Source: Shewanella nanhaiensis (GTDB lineage: Bacteria > Pseudomonadota > Gammaproteobacteria > Enterobacterales > Shewanellaceae). Taken from it: 64,000 nucleotides of DNA. Shown here piece after piece: positions 1 to 7,800 of the stretch. Positions within the stretch are counted from its first letter, which is position 1; every line of letters starts with the position of its first letter. Below the pieces are notes generated by a model. That model worked only from the letters and a program-made list of their open reading frames with translations. It did not search any database and had not been told where the DNA came from. The stretch is from NCBI RefSeq assembly GCF_019457885.1, contig NZ_JAHZST010000003.1, forward strand, positions 62,001 to 126,000, read 5' to 3'. The translations under genes were made by a program, and so were the position numbers.

Positions 1-813
1 ACCAAAGGTATCAGGTAGACGATTAGTTGGATCACTTTTAAGCGCAACAGTACCAGGGAATCCAGAAGAACTTCTCATATCTTCTGCAAATGGATCGTTA
101 GGTCTTAAAGCTTGTTGGTTAGAAGACCTAGAGTAATCTCGATCCCCATAAAGCAACTCCTCACGATTAAAATAATCTAGAATAAAAGTGTGGCTGCTCT
201 TTTCTGTATGGCTTCCCCAAACTAAACTAGCACTCTCCTCTTTACCCCCTCCAGCAGAGGTATCACCTATTCTTGCGGTTATTTCAGCGCCATCAATATC
301 ATCCCTTAGAATAATATTAATCACGCCCGCAATAGCATCAGAGCCATAAGTTGCTGAAGCGCCATCTTTTAAGATATCAACCCGTTTAATCGCCGATACT
401 GGGATATTATTAATATCGACAAAAGCGGTATCGATCCCTTTTGCAAATGGACTAACAGATACTCGTCTTCCATTAACAAGTATCAAGGTGGAATCAGCTC
501 CTAATCCGCGTAATGAAACACTTGATCCACCATTGGCTGTGTCATCACTACTATTTGCTTGTGTAGAAAAGGTGCCTTGACCCGAAATAGGAAGCTTAGA
601 GAAAAGTCCGATTAAATCCGTGGCACCAGAGTTACTAATATCCTCCTCAGAGATAGAGGTAACCGGTGATGGCCCCTCCATATCAGTGCGTTTAATATGT
701 GAACCTGTGACCTCTATTCGTTCAACCTCTTCATCAGCTGCCATTATATTAGGAGCATAAACAGCTGATACAGCCACAGCACATAAGCTTGGCAATGCTT
801 GTAGTAATTTCAT
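1..813 (-). CDS. TonB-dependent outer-membrane receptor, N-terminal part (cut by window start)
   Basis: Reading frame open from an ATG at 811-813 to base 1, giving 271 N-terminal residues. It starts with a Sec-type signal peptide (MKLLQALPSLCAVAVSA, cleavage near NIMA-ADEE) and continues with a TonB-box-like EEVERIEVTGS segment. A plug domain follows: ISNSGATDLIGLFSKLP, then SVSLRGLGADSTLILVNGRR, then KRVDILKDGASATYGSDAIAGVINIILR. These are characteristic of TonB-dependent receptors, which import siderophores, cobalamin, nickel or glycans across the outer membrane using the TonB-ExbBD system. A GAGG ribosome-binding site precedes the ATG. The beta barrel lies outside the window, so the substrate cannot be inferred. 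The plug resembles the large Shewanella/Xanthomonas type receptors. Confidence 0.93.
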   Translation of the reverse strand, partial: MKLLQALPSLCAVAVSAVYAPNIMAADEEVERIEVTGSHIKRTDMEGPSPVTSISEEDISNSGATDLIGLFSKLPISGQGTFSTQANSSDDTANGGSSVSLRGLGADSTLILVNGRRVSVSPFAKGIDTAFVDINNIPVSAIKRVDILKDGASATYGSDAIAGVINIILRDDIDGAEITARIGDTSAGGGKEESASLVWGSHTEKSSHTFILDYFNREELLYGDRDYSRSSNQQALRPNDPFAEDMRSSSGFPGTVALKSDPTNRLPDTFG

Positions 814-1205
814 AATCATCCTCAGGGTTATATTATTTTAATTTATTATAGTGATCTGACTACTACAAATTTCAGTCACATTACTCAAAGATCACAAAAC
901 CCAACCTAATGACTAAATAAGTAAAGTCAAATAGATTGAAAGAGGTAAAATGTAAAATTTAATTAAGACTTACACTGGCACCCTCTATATAATAAAACCG
1001 ATTCAATTAATTTAATACTTTAATACTAGAACTTTTAAATTATGAACTCTTACATTAATCTAAAAGTTAACATTAAAAATAAATATCCTTCGAAGAGTTA
1101 AAGAAAATAAAAAAGAGTTCATAGATAGATAAATAGCCCCTTTTATCTGAATGAGAAGCGTGTCATATTCTGTGCCATTGATTCGATAGAAAACCTAAAG
1201 GCCCA
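814..1205. other. Intergenic region between divergent receptor and transporter genes
   Basis: AT-rich stretch of 392 bases with no plausible gene. It must carry the promoters of the leftward receptor gene and the rightward Nramp-like gene. No Fur box, Zur box or other recognised operator was found by eye. A TAAAGG ribosome-binding site sits just before the ATG at 1206. Confidence 0.5.
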
Positions 1206-2480
1206 ATGGAAAAGTTGTATAGCGCAAACAGTAACCTCAATACATCACGATTAAAACGTTCTCGATATTTTTTGGCCGCACTGGGGCCAGGGCTATTAAT
1301 GGCAGCCGCTGCGATTGGCGCGTCACACTTAGTCTCATCAACGCGAGCAGGTGCAGAGTTTGGCTGGCAACTAGCTTGGGTTATTCTTGCTGTTAATCTA
1401 CTTAAATACCCATTTTTTGCAGCAGGGGCTCGCTATACAGCAGCAACTGGAGAGAGCCTACTCCATGGTTACTTAAAACAGGGGCGCGGCTATTTACTGC
1501 TCTTTAGTGGACTCAATACACTAGCCGCTATTGCCAGTACCGCGGGAGTCACTATGCTAACAGCGGCTATGCTAACGCTATTTATCCCCCTGTCTATCGA
1601 TCTACTCGCCTTTATCGTATTGATTGCCAGTCTAACCATACTGATCTTAGGCCACTATGCCCTGCTCGATAAATTAACCAAGATAATCATGCTAGCGTTA
1701 ACGGTTTCAACTTTGGCCGCAGTTGCCCTGGCTTTTAATATTCCTCCAGTCATACATCCAGACTTTATCCCTCAATCCCCTTGGCAGTGGGCCAATATCG
1801 GATTTTTAGTCGCCATGATGGGCTGGATGCCAGCACCTATTGAGGTGAGTGTTTGGAACTCACTCTGGTTGCTGGAGAAGCAAAAGTCACAGCCTATATC
1901 CAAAAAGCAGGCGATTTTTGATTTTAACTTTGGCTATCTGATCACTGCACTGTTAGCCGTCACCTTCTTAGCCTTAGGCTCACTTGTGATGCACGGCAGT
2001 GGTGAGCAGTTCTCTCCATCAGGGGTTAAGTTTGCCAGCCAACTCATCACCCTATATAGCCAAGTGCTTGGTGAACAGACCCGCTACCTTATCGGCGCTG
2101 TCGCGCTTCTATGTATCTTTAGTACCACTGTCACTGTCATCGACGGTTACAGTCGAACCTTAAACATGAGTTGGCAGCTTCTGCGTAAGCAGCAGGACTC
2201 GAATAGGCGCCTAACGACAATGATGCTCATAATCAGCGCTTTGGGACTCGCTATCGTACTGTTTTTTAAAGGTGCCCTACTGCCTTTACTTGAGATAGTA
2301 ATGACATTGGCCTTTATGACCACAATCGTATTTGCTTGGCTCAATTACAAGCTGATGACCAGTAATAGCCTGCCCGAGCAAGATAGGTACGGAATAAAAA
2401 TGAAAGGTCTCTCTGCCTTAGGTATGTTTTATTTACTCAGCTTTGTCTGCTTATTTATCTATTCGATAGTCATTCAATAA
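1206..2480 (+). CDS. Nramp-related membrane transporter lacking canonical metal-site motifs
   Basis: A 424-residue polytopic membrane protein with about eleven hydrophobic segments. The opening GPGLLMAAAAIGASHLVSST followed by AGAEFGW and the TM6 region MGWMPAPIEVSVWNS align with the Nramp/MntH (COG1914) fold. In canonical Nramp proteins TM1 carries DPGN and TM6 carries MPH, and these bind Mn(II)/Fe(II). Here the TM1 position reads IGASH and TM6 reads MPAP, so the substrate is likely different or the coordination altered. The ATG at 1206 follows a TAAAGG ribosome-binding site. The gene appears monocistronic. Family assignment is fairly secure; substrate is unknown and 'Mn/Fe transporter' would be over-annotation. 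Confidence 0.85.
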   Translation: MEKLYSANSNLNTSRLKRSRYFLAALGPGLLMAAAAIGASHLVSSTRAGAEFGWQLAWVILAVNLLKYPFFAAGARYTAATGESLLHGYLKQGRGYLLLFSGLNTLAAIASTAGVTMLTAAMLTLFIPLSIDLLAFIVLIASLTILILGHYALLDKLTKIIMLALTVSTLAAVALAFNIPPVIHPDFIPQSPWQWANIGFLVAMMGWMPAPIEVSVWNSLWLLEKQKSQPISKKQAIFDFNFGYLITALLAVTFLALGSLVMHGSGEQFSPSGVKFASQLITLYSQVLGEQTRYLIGAVALLCIFSTTVTVIDGYSRTLNMSWQLLRKQQDSNRRLTTMMLIISALGLAIVLFFKGALLPLLEIVMTLAFMTTIVFAWLNYKLMTSNSLPEQDRYGIKMKGLSALGMFYLLSFVCLFIYSIVIQ

Positions 2481-2534
2481 CCCAAATACTGAATAGAGTT
2501 ATCAAATAAATGCCAGAATAAAGTCAATTGTTCG

Positions 2535-2574
2535 CTATAATAGCCGCCAATGATGATTGCGCAGCCGCGCAATC
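2535..2574 (+). promoter_or_regulatory. -10 box and 5'-UTR hairpin of yehS
   Basis: A perfect TATAAT lies at 2535-2540, without a good -35 at 17-bp spacing. It is followed by an 8-bp hairpin, GATTGCGC (2555-2562), loop AGCC, GCGCAATC (2567-2574), in the untranslated leader about 24 bases before the yehS start. The role of the hairpin is unknown. Confidence 0.4.
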
Positions 2575-2597
2575 GCGTAGAGAAAGAATGAAGACTT

Positions 2598-3062
2598 ATG
2601 ATTAACAATGATATTTTACGCCGTATTCGCTTCGTGTTTGATTACCAAAATGCAAAAATGATTAAAATTTTCGCTAAGGTAAAGCATGAAGTGTCTCAAG
2701 AACTTCTGATTGATATGCTCAAGAAAGAGTCAGAAGAGGGCTACCAACCATGTAACGACAAGACCATGTGTCTATTCTTAGATGGATTAATCATTGAAAA
2801 GCGCGGCCTAAGAGAGGGAGCTGAGATCCCAGAGCCTGTCTCTCAAATCAACAACAACCTTATCTTTAAAAAGTTAAGAGTGGCACTTGAGATGCGCGAA
2901 GATGACATAATTAACACCTTGGCATTAGCTGAGTTTAATATGTCTAAATCAGAGCTTGGTGCGCTATTTAGAAAGCCTGGCCACAAGCATTTTAAAGAGT
3001 GTGGCGATCAAGTATTGCGTAACTTCCTTGCGGGGTTATCGCTAAAATATCGCGGCAAGTAG
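2598..3062 (+). CDS. yehS: YehS family (DUF1456) protein
   Basis: The 154-residue product has the duplicated DUF1456 layout. Repeat one starts NDILRRIRFVFDYQNAKMIKIF; repeat two starts NNLIFKKLRVALEMREDDIINTL. Each ends with a helix-rich segment containing a conserved C-x3-MCLFLDGLI or QVLRNFLAGL element. The family is widespread in gammaproteobacteria as single-copy cytoplasmic proteins of about 155 residues, and its biochemical function is not established. It stands alone between an upstream TATAAT promoter and a terminator after the stop codon. Length and sequence match the family closely, so I am confident in the family and cannot offer a function. Confidence 0.92.
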   Translation: MINNDILRRIRFVFDYQNAKMIKIFAKVKHEVSQELLIDMLKKESEEGYQPCNDKTMCLFLDGLIIEKRGLREGAEIPEPVSQINNNLIFKKLRVALEMREDDIINTLALAEFNMSKSELGALFRKPGHKHFKECGDQVLRNFLAGLSLKYRGK

Positions 3063-3100
3063 CCACTTCAATGTGATAGATATATTAAAGTAATAGCTAC

Positions 3101-3140
3101 AAAAAATGCGTTTCAGTAAAAACCTGAAGCGCATTTTTTT
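3101..3140. terminator. Intrinsic terminator after yehS
   Basis: An A-rich left arm AAAAAATGCG, then a stem formed by TTTCAG/CTGAAG around a short loop, ending in GCGCATTTTTTT. The palindrome ends in T on the plus strand and in T on the minus strand, so it may serve both yehS and the converging yedF. Confidence 0.8.
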
Positions 3141-3177
3141 GCTGTTTTCTCTTATACCGATTGGTATTAAACCACAA

Positions 3178-3414
3178 CTACTTCTTAAGCAAAAAGCGCA
3201 GCATCACACCTTGCTGACTAACCTCTAACACCTCATAACCATAGTTTTTAGCATCGTTAGGAATATTATTAATCGACTGCGAGCAATCGGTAATAACTTC
3301 CAATACTTCACCCGCCTTAAGTGACTGCATCGCCTCAAGTGTGGCTACAGCTGGATAGGGACAAGGCTCACCGTAAATCTCTAAATTGTAATCCGGTACG
3401 ATAGATGCTGGCAT
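3178..3414 (-). CDS. yedF: YedF, TusA-family protein
   Basis: The 78-residue protein matches E. coli YedF almost end to end. It has the TusA-family CPxP motif (GEPCPYPAVATLEAM, Cys near residue 18), the DCSQSINNIPNDA segment and a C-terminal beta strand. TusA-fold proteins carry persulfide sulfur or selenium on the conserved cysteine. In many genomes yedF sits beside yedE and has been linked by context to selenium handling. Here it lies 89 bases downstream of yedE, in the same direction, beyond a hairpin terminator. A selenium role is inference from this neighbourhood; the family call is firm. Confidence 0.93.
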   Translation of the reverse strand: MPASIVPDYNLEIYGEPCPYPAVATLEAMQSLKAGEVLEVITDCSQSINNIPNDAKNYGYEVLEVSQQGVMLRFLLKK

Positions 3415-3429
3415 TTGATGCTCCTCAGC

Positions 3430-3460
3430 AAAAAAGTCGGCTCAAGTGACTTGAGCCGAA
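3430..3460 (-). terminator. Terminator or attenuator between yedE and yedF
   Basis: Perfect 10-bp inverted repeat TCGGCTCAAG (3437-3446) / CTTGAGCCGA (3450-3459) with a 3-base loop. On the minus strand it is followed by CTTTTTTGC. It therefore ends the yedE transcript just before yedF, or reduces readthrough into it. Confidence 0.85.
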
Positions 3461-3503
3461 TATAAAACACATAAATCAATTCACTATTTTGTAAGCTGGT
3501 CTT

Positions 3504-4778
3504 TTAAGCTTGTGTTGCTGACGTTGCTATTGCCGCAGGAGCAGCCTTCAACTCGGCAACTTTTAATTCAGCGAGCTTTGCCACTAACTCTTGTTGCTGG
3601 CTTTTTTGCTTGTTAAAGAAATGCAGTTCCCACACTAGAATCAGCACAAAGGATAAGCCCAGTAATAGATAAGTCACACCTAAACCACCTAATGGTCCAA
3701 AGAGATCAAGCAAATTCACCTTGTCCCAGTTAGTCGCCAATGGCTCAGCCACCACATCCCAGTAATAAGCCAATATGGTTGCGCCAACAATATTACCTAT
3801 GCCGACCCACCAAAAGTGCACTTGGCCCTCTAACGCGCGGTACATCCAGCCAGTTTCACAGCCACCAGCAATCACAATTCCTATGCCAAATAGCAAACCA
3901 CCAATCACCGCATTCGGGCCAGCCCAAAGGGTTTTCGGCGTCATGCCTAGTTGCACATAGCTATAAATACCAATCACGCTCACCGCCATACCTAAGATAA
4001 TCGCCTTGGCCATATGGGTACGGCCAGTGATCCACATATCCCTAAATGCCGAGGTAAAACAGATCTGCGCACGTTCAATCAAGAGACCGAAGATAATCCC
4101 CATTAGCATGGCAATACCCAGCTTAGTGGAGCTTTGCATGATATACAGCGACAGAGCGACCATAGCCGCAAATACCAGCCAGCCCAAGCGAAAACGGTTT
4201 TGCACTTGATTTGGGTTAGGCTTAGGGATTTTCTTCAAACCGCCAACCTTTAGTGTGGCACTTGATCGGAAAAACGGCATCAAGGTGATTTTAGCGCCTA
4301 TGTATGTACCTGCAGCTGCAGCAAAGGCAAAAATCCACGCATGCAAGGTAAACTGCGGAATACCGGTAAAGAAGGCCGCTAAGTTACAGCCCATCGCTAG
4401 GCGAGCACCAAAGCCGGCGATCATGCCGCCAATCAGTGCCTGAGCAATACGTTTTTTACTGCTTGGCATGCGTAGCTTTAAGTTGTTGGCCCATAAAACC
4501 GCCGCCATACAGCCACCAAACATACCGATAATCATCACTCCGCCAACGCGATCGAGCGGCGTACCATTGAGGCCAATGATTTTAAAGTACTCCCAAGTTT
4601 CTGGCTCTGCGCCAAACCACTGCAATACATGGCCACCCCAGCGGGTAAACTCGCCCGTTACCGCCCACAAGGAGCCAGTTAAACCAAAGAAATAGCTAGA
4701 CAATATCCCCGCCGCAATCACGGCAGTAAAAGGCGACCAGAATTTAATAAAAAACTGATTTTTAAACGTTAACCACAT
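3504..4778 (-). CDS. yedE: YedE, YeeE/YedE-family putative selenium transporter
   Basis: A 424-residue inner-membrane protein with roughly ten hydrophobic segments. It carries two copies of the YeeE/YedE signature: GARLAMGCNLAAFFTGIPQF in the first half and GIVIAGGCETGWMYRALEGQ in the second, each centred on a Gly-Cys pair. YeeE/YedE proteins import thiosulfate or related sulfur/selenium species through a chain of conserved cysteines. The YedE branch next to yedF and selenoprotein genes is annotated as a putative selenium transporter. The C-terminus is a charged Lys/Glu/Ala-rich tail. The gene is 22 bases downstream of fdhD and probably cotranscribed. Transport of selenium is inference from family and context. 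Confidence 0.9.
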   Translation of the reverse strand: MWLTFKNQFFIKFWSPFTAVIAAGILSSYFFGLTGSLWAVTGEFTRWGGHVLQWFGAEPETWEYFKIIGLNGTPLDRVGGVMIIGMFGGCMAAVLWANNLKLRMPSSKKRIAQALIGGMIAGFGARLAMGCNLAAFFTGIPQFTLHAWIFAFAAAAGTYIGAKITLMPFFRSSATLKVGGLKKIPKPNPNQVQNRFRLGWLVFAAMVALSLYIMQSSTKLGIAMLMGIIFGLLIERAQICFTSAFRDMWITGRTHMAKAIILGMAVSVIGIYSYVQLGMTPKTLWAGPNAVIGGLLFGIGIVIAGGCETGWMYRALEGQVHFWWVGIGNIVGATILAYYWDVVAEPLATNWDKVNLLDLFGPLGGLGVTYLLLGLSFVLILVWELHFFNKQKSQQQELVAKLAELKVAELKAAPAAIATSATQA

Positions 4779-4800
4779 ATTTCAACTTACCAAAACTTAA

Positions 4801-5664
4801 TTACATTACAGCTAAGTTATTATTTTCAAAATCACTTAGTATCTCATTACATAAATACAACCTTTCGGGATGAGTATAGATTGTCACTCTATTTTCACGG
4901 CAAAAACCAACCAAGGTAATATTCGATCTGTTCGCGATCTCAATCGCTAACGAAGTTGCAGAAGAAATAGCAAATATAATACTAATATTTGCAATAGCCG
5001 CTTTTTGCACCATTTCAAAACTGGCTCGACTGGTTAATAACAAGGCCGAATGACGAGTCTGATTTTCACAGCAGATATGACCAATTAATTTATCGAGTGC
5101 GACATGGCGCCCCACATCTTCAAAGCAAGAGATCACCTCCCCTTCAGCCGATAAAGTGGCAGCAGCGTGGGTGGCTCCAGTCAGATTAAATGCAGCTTGG
5201 TGTTTATGTAGGTTAATTAATGCGTGCTTTAAACTCTGTAAATTGAATCTTTCTGTGCCTGTCACTTTAACAATCGGCTTAACTGTTTGCTCAATCTGCT
5301 CAACACCACAAATTCCACAACCAGTACGGCCAGCTAAGCTTCGACGGTGCGCTTTTAGCTGCATAAAACAGCGCGAACTTAGCTCTATATGCACCAAAAT
5401 CCCATTATCCACAGGTTCTATATCGATTGAGCGAATATCTTTGACCGTTTCAATAATCGACTCGGACAAACTAAAGCCGATAGCGAACTCTTTTAACGCC
5501 GTGGGGCAGGCCATCATTACCACATGAGAAATACCATTATAGATCAGTGCGACTCTAACCTCTTTCGCCACCATCTCGATTAATAATTGCTCCCTATCAT
5601 TTCGAAAGCAGGTGACCTCAGCCTGCTCAGTAATACTATTTGAACTAAATAAAGCCTCTGTCAT
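4801..5664 (-). CDS. fdhD: FdhD, formate dehydrogenase accessory sulfurtransferase
   Basis: A 287-residue cytoplasmic protein with the FdhD hallmark GRTGCGICGVEQ (Cys116 and Cys119). It also has the GATHAAA, CFEDVGRHVALDKL and LLTSRASFEMVQKAA blocks. FdhD passes sulfur from the cysteine desulfurase IscS to the bis-MGD molybdenum cofactor, a step required for active formate dehydrogenase. The start at 5664 follows a GGAAT ribosome-binding site. It heads a short leftward group fdhD-yedE and lies divergent from selC. Its target is presumably FdnG encoded at the other end of the island. Length and motifs are normal. Confidence 0.96.
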   Translation of the reverse strand: MTEALFSSNSITEQAEVTCFRNDREQLLIEMVAKEVRVALIYNGISHVVMMACPTALKEFAIGFSLSESIIETVKDIRSIDIEPVDNGILVHIELSSRCFMQLKAHRRSLAGRTGCGICGVEQIEQTVKPIVKVTGTERFNLQSLKHALINLHKHQAAFNLTGATHAAATLSAEGEVISCFEDVGRHVALDKLIGHICCENQTRHSALLLTSRASFEMVQKAAIANISIIFAISSATSLAIEIANRSNITLVGFCRENRVTIYTHPERLYLCNEILSDFENNNLAVM

Positions 5665-5768
5665 CGATTTATTCCATCTGTGCTGGTAAATAATGTCCCA
5701 CTCTGCGCCATCTATCTCGATAAACGCCTCCTGGGCTCACAATTTAAAAATATAGAAAGTGTCAGATA

Positions 5769-5797
5769 TTGTTTTATAAAAATTAGTCACTTAATAT
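5769..5797 (+). promoter_or_regulatory. Promoter of selC
   Basis: TTGTTT (5769-5774), a 17-base spacer, then TAATAT (5792-5797) form a sigma70-type promoter. Predicted transcription starts about 8 bases before the mature tRNA, after a GC-rich discriminator (CGCTCCG) of the kind seen at stringently controlled tRNA promoters. Confidence 0.65.
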
Positions 5798-5811
5798 TCG
5801 CTCCGTGCTAA

Positions 5812-5906
5812 GGAAGAAGGTCGTTTCCGGTGAAACGTCTGGATTTCAAATCCAGGTGGGGCTGCCAGCAGTCCCGGGTAGGTTCAACTCCTATGTTCTT
5901 CCGCCA
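5812..5906 (+). tRNA. selC: tRNA-Sec (anticodon TCA)
   Basis: The 95-base gene closely resembles E. coli selC. It begins GGAAGAA, has the D arm TTTCCGGTGAAA and the anticodon stem CTGGA/TCCAG around loop TTTCAAA (anticodon TCA at 5846-5848). It also has a long variable arm with GCTGCCAGCAGT, a T loop GGTTCAACTCC, and an encoded CCA end at 5904-5906. The long acceptor plus T stem and the large extra arm are what SelA and SelB recognise. It is transcribed toward selB, and its last 23 bases are antisense to the selB 3' end. Confidence 0.98.
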
Positions 5907-7800
5907 AATCACTTGCTATAAATATGCTGCTATCGCGTATCACTCTCGAATTGTCTTTCTTCTTGCGCCACGTTAATCCACTGCGGTCATAAAATTCCAA
6001 CAACTGAATACTGGCTTTGCGACCAAGCTTAATGATTGAATTGAAATCGGCGGTCTTGATCTCACCACTCTCCTTGATTTGGTTACGAATGACATCGGCG
6101 TAGAAGTACAAGCTTTCGGTGAGCATAAATCTATCTTTAATAATCGCCGACAGATAACCCAACTGAATGAGCTTACGACACAGGCCGCGCACAACCGTCA
6201 GCTCAAGATTGAGCGCTTGAGCTAAGTCTGATGACCATAAGGGGCCCTTGGCGCTAAGCATCTGCTGCTTTATTTGCGACCACAGCAGTTGCTCAACATC
6301 CGACAATGCCAAGTTATGCTGCGGCAGATGCAATAAGCCGCGAGTACTTTGCAGCTGCTTTTGCTCTCTAAGCCCATCGGTGAGTTTCAGCAGCACTGCT
6401 AGTGGATATTGGTTATGAGTCATGCGCTGCAGGCGATTAATACTTAATCCTAATAACTCAGGCGACTGTTGATGATAGTTAGCAATAAGTGCCAGTAGCT
6501 GCGCTTCAATTAGCTTTTGTAATCCGCTGGATAACAGATAACCATCGAGGCTAATCACCTGCTCGTCTGCCAAACAGGGAGTTTCTTCAGTTAACTGATT
6601 CGCCCACATAAAAGCTGACTTTTGCACGCAGTGATGGTTTATTTGCACCTGTAAACTGGCCGTTAACGAGTCACACTGTTTAAGGTTTTCTAAGTAAGCT
6701 AAACGTTCATCACTGCGCTTGCCGCGCGTTGGCGGATTAATGTCTAGTACCCTCAGCGCACCTAAAGTGGTTTTAGCGGCGCTATCGCGCACGACGATCC
6801 TATCTTGCTCGACAGAGCCTAATGATTGCTCACATTGCAGCTCAACTAAGGCGCTGCCGTCTGCCAGATTTTGCAGCAAGCCTAAACGCGCCGTAGTGTG
6901 GCGATTACCAAGATGCACTTGCACACTTTGCCAATGCTTAAACGGCAATACAGATTCAAATACGCCACAAATCACTTTTGACGCTTCAATGGCGGCTGCC
7001 GTAGGATCAAGTGCGGTTAGCCAGTCTCCGCGCTCAGCGCCGCGATGCGCATCGACTCCGGTAATATTGAGTGCCACTCGCTGACAATGATGAGCGCTTG
7101 CGCTTACCTGGCCTTGGCAGTGCAGAGTTCTAACTTTTACCGCTTTACGCTGGCCTGATAGATACAGATTTTGTCCTTGGCTGACCTGCCCGCTAATCAC
7201 AGTACCAGTAACCACAAGACCCGCACCTTTTACGCTAAAAGCTCTGTCGATTGCCATACGAAAGCTGGCTTGCTCGCGAGTCTGTTTAAGCTTTGCCATT
7301 TGCGCCTCGGCAAGCTGAGTAATCGCATCGCTTAACTCACTAATACCAAAGCCTGTTTGCGCGGATACCACGTAGATATCTGTTTGCCTTTGATGTGTTG
7401 CCAGTAGCTCATTAACCTCAAACTTGACCATTTCAACACGTTCGCTATCGACTTTATCTTGCTTGGTTAACACCACCATTAAGTGCTCAAGGTTAAGCAG
7501 CTGCAAGATAGCTAAATGCTCATGGGTTTGCGGCATTACCCCATCATCACAAGCGATAATCAATAGCGCGTGTTTGGCGCAGCTCACCCCAGCCAGCATG
7601 GTATTAATAAACTTGCTGTGACCCGGCACATCGACAAAGGCTAAGCGCTCGCCATCTGATAAATCCATAAAGGCGTAGCCAAGTTCTATGGTCATGCCGC
7701 GCAGCTTCTCTTCCGGTAAGCGGTCGGCATCGGTACCAGTTAGCGCTTGAATCAGGCTGGTTTTGCCGTGATCCACATGACCTGCAGTCACAATAATCAT
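5884..7800 (-). CDS. selB: SelB, selenocysteine-specific elongation factor
   Basis: 638 residues, slightly longer than E. coli SelB. The N-terminus is an EF-Tu-like GTPase: G1 GHVDHGKTS (7-15), G3 DVPGH (57-61), G4 TKQD (112-115). Beta-barrel domains with [14 protein letters not shown] follow, then C-terminal winged helices that bind the SECIS hairpin. SelB delivers Sec-tRNA to ribosomes paused at UGA followed by SECIS. The ATG overlaps the selA stop by four bases (ATGA), so the two are translationally coupled. The stop codon (5884-5886) is itself TGA and lies inside the selC gene on the opposite strand; the last residues LAEEHRS are encoded antisense to the tRNA acceptor and T arm. Confidence 0.96.
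   Translation of the reverse strand: MIIVTAGHVDHGKTSLIQALTGTDADRLPEEKLRGMTIELGYAFMDLSDGERLAFVDVPGHSKFINTMLAGVSCAKHALLIIACDDGVMPQTHEHLAILQLLNLEHLMVVLTKQDKVDSERVEMVKFEVNELLATHQRQTDIYVVSAQTGFGISELSDAITQLAEAQMAKLKQTREQASFRMAIDRAFSVKGAGLVVTGTVISGQVSQGQNLYLSGQRKAVKVRTLHCQGQVSASAHHCQRVALNITGVDAHRGAERGDWLTALDPTAAAIEASKVICGVFESVLPFKHWQSVQVHLGNRHTTARLGLLQNLADGSALVELQCEQSLGSVEQDRIVVRDSAAKTTLGALRVLDINPPTRGKRSDERLAYLENLKQCDSLTASLQVQINHHCVQKSAFMWANQLTEETPCLADEQVISLDGYLLSSGLQKLIEAQLLALIANYHQQSPELLGLSINRLQRMTHNQYPLAVLLKLTDGLREQKQLQSTRGLLHLPQHNLALSDVEQLLWSQIKQQMLSAKGPLWSSDLAQALNLELTVVRGLCRKLIQLGYLSAIIKDRFMLTESLYFYADVIRNQIKESGEIKTADFNSIIKLGRKASIQLLEFYDRSGLTWRKKKDNSRVIRDSSIFIASDLAEEHRS

Noticed and set aside
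6719..7084. 121-codon ORF antisense to selB
   Set aside because: Shadow frame of a conserved gene with GC-rich codons; no independent evidence.
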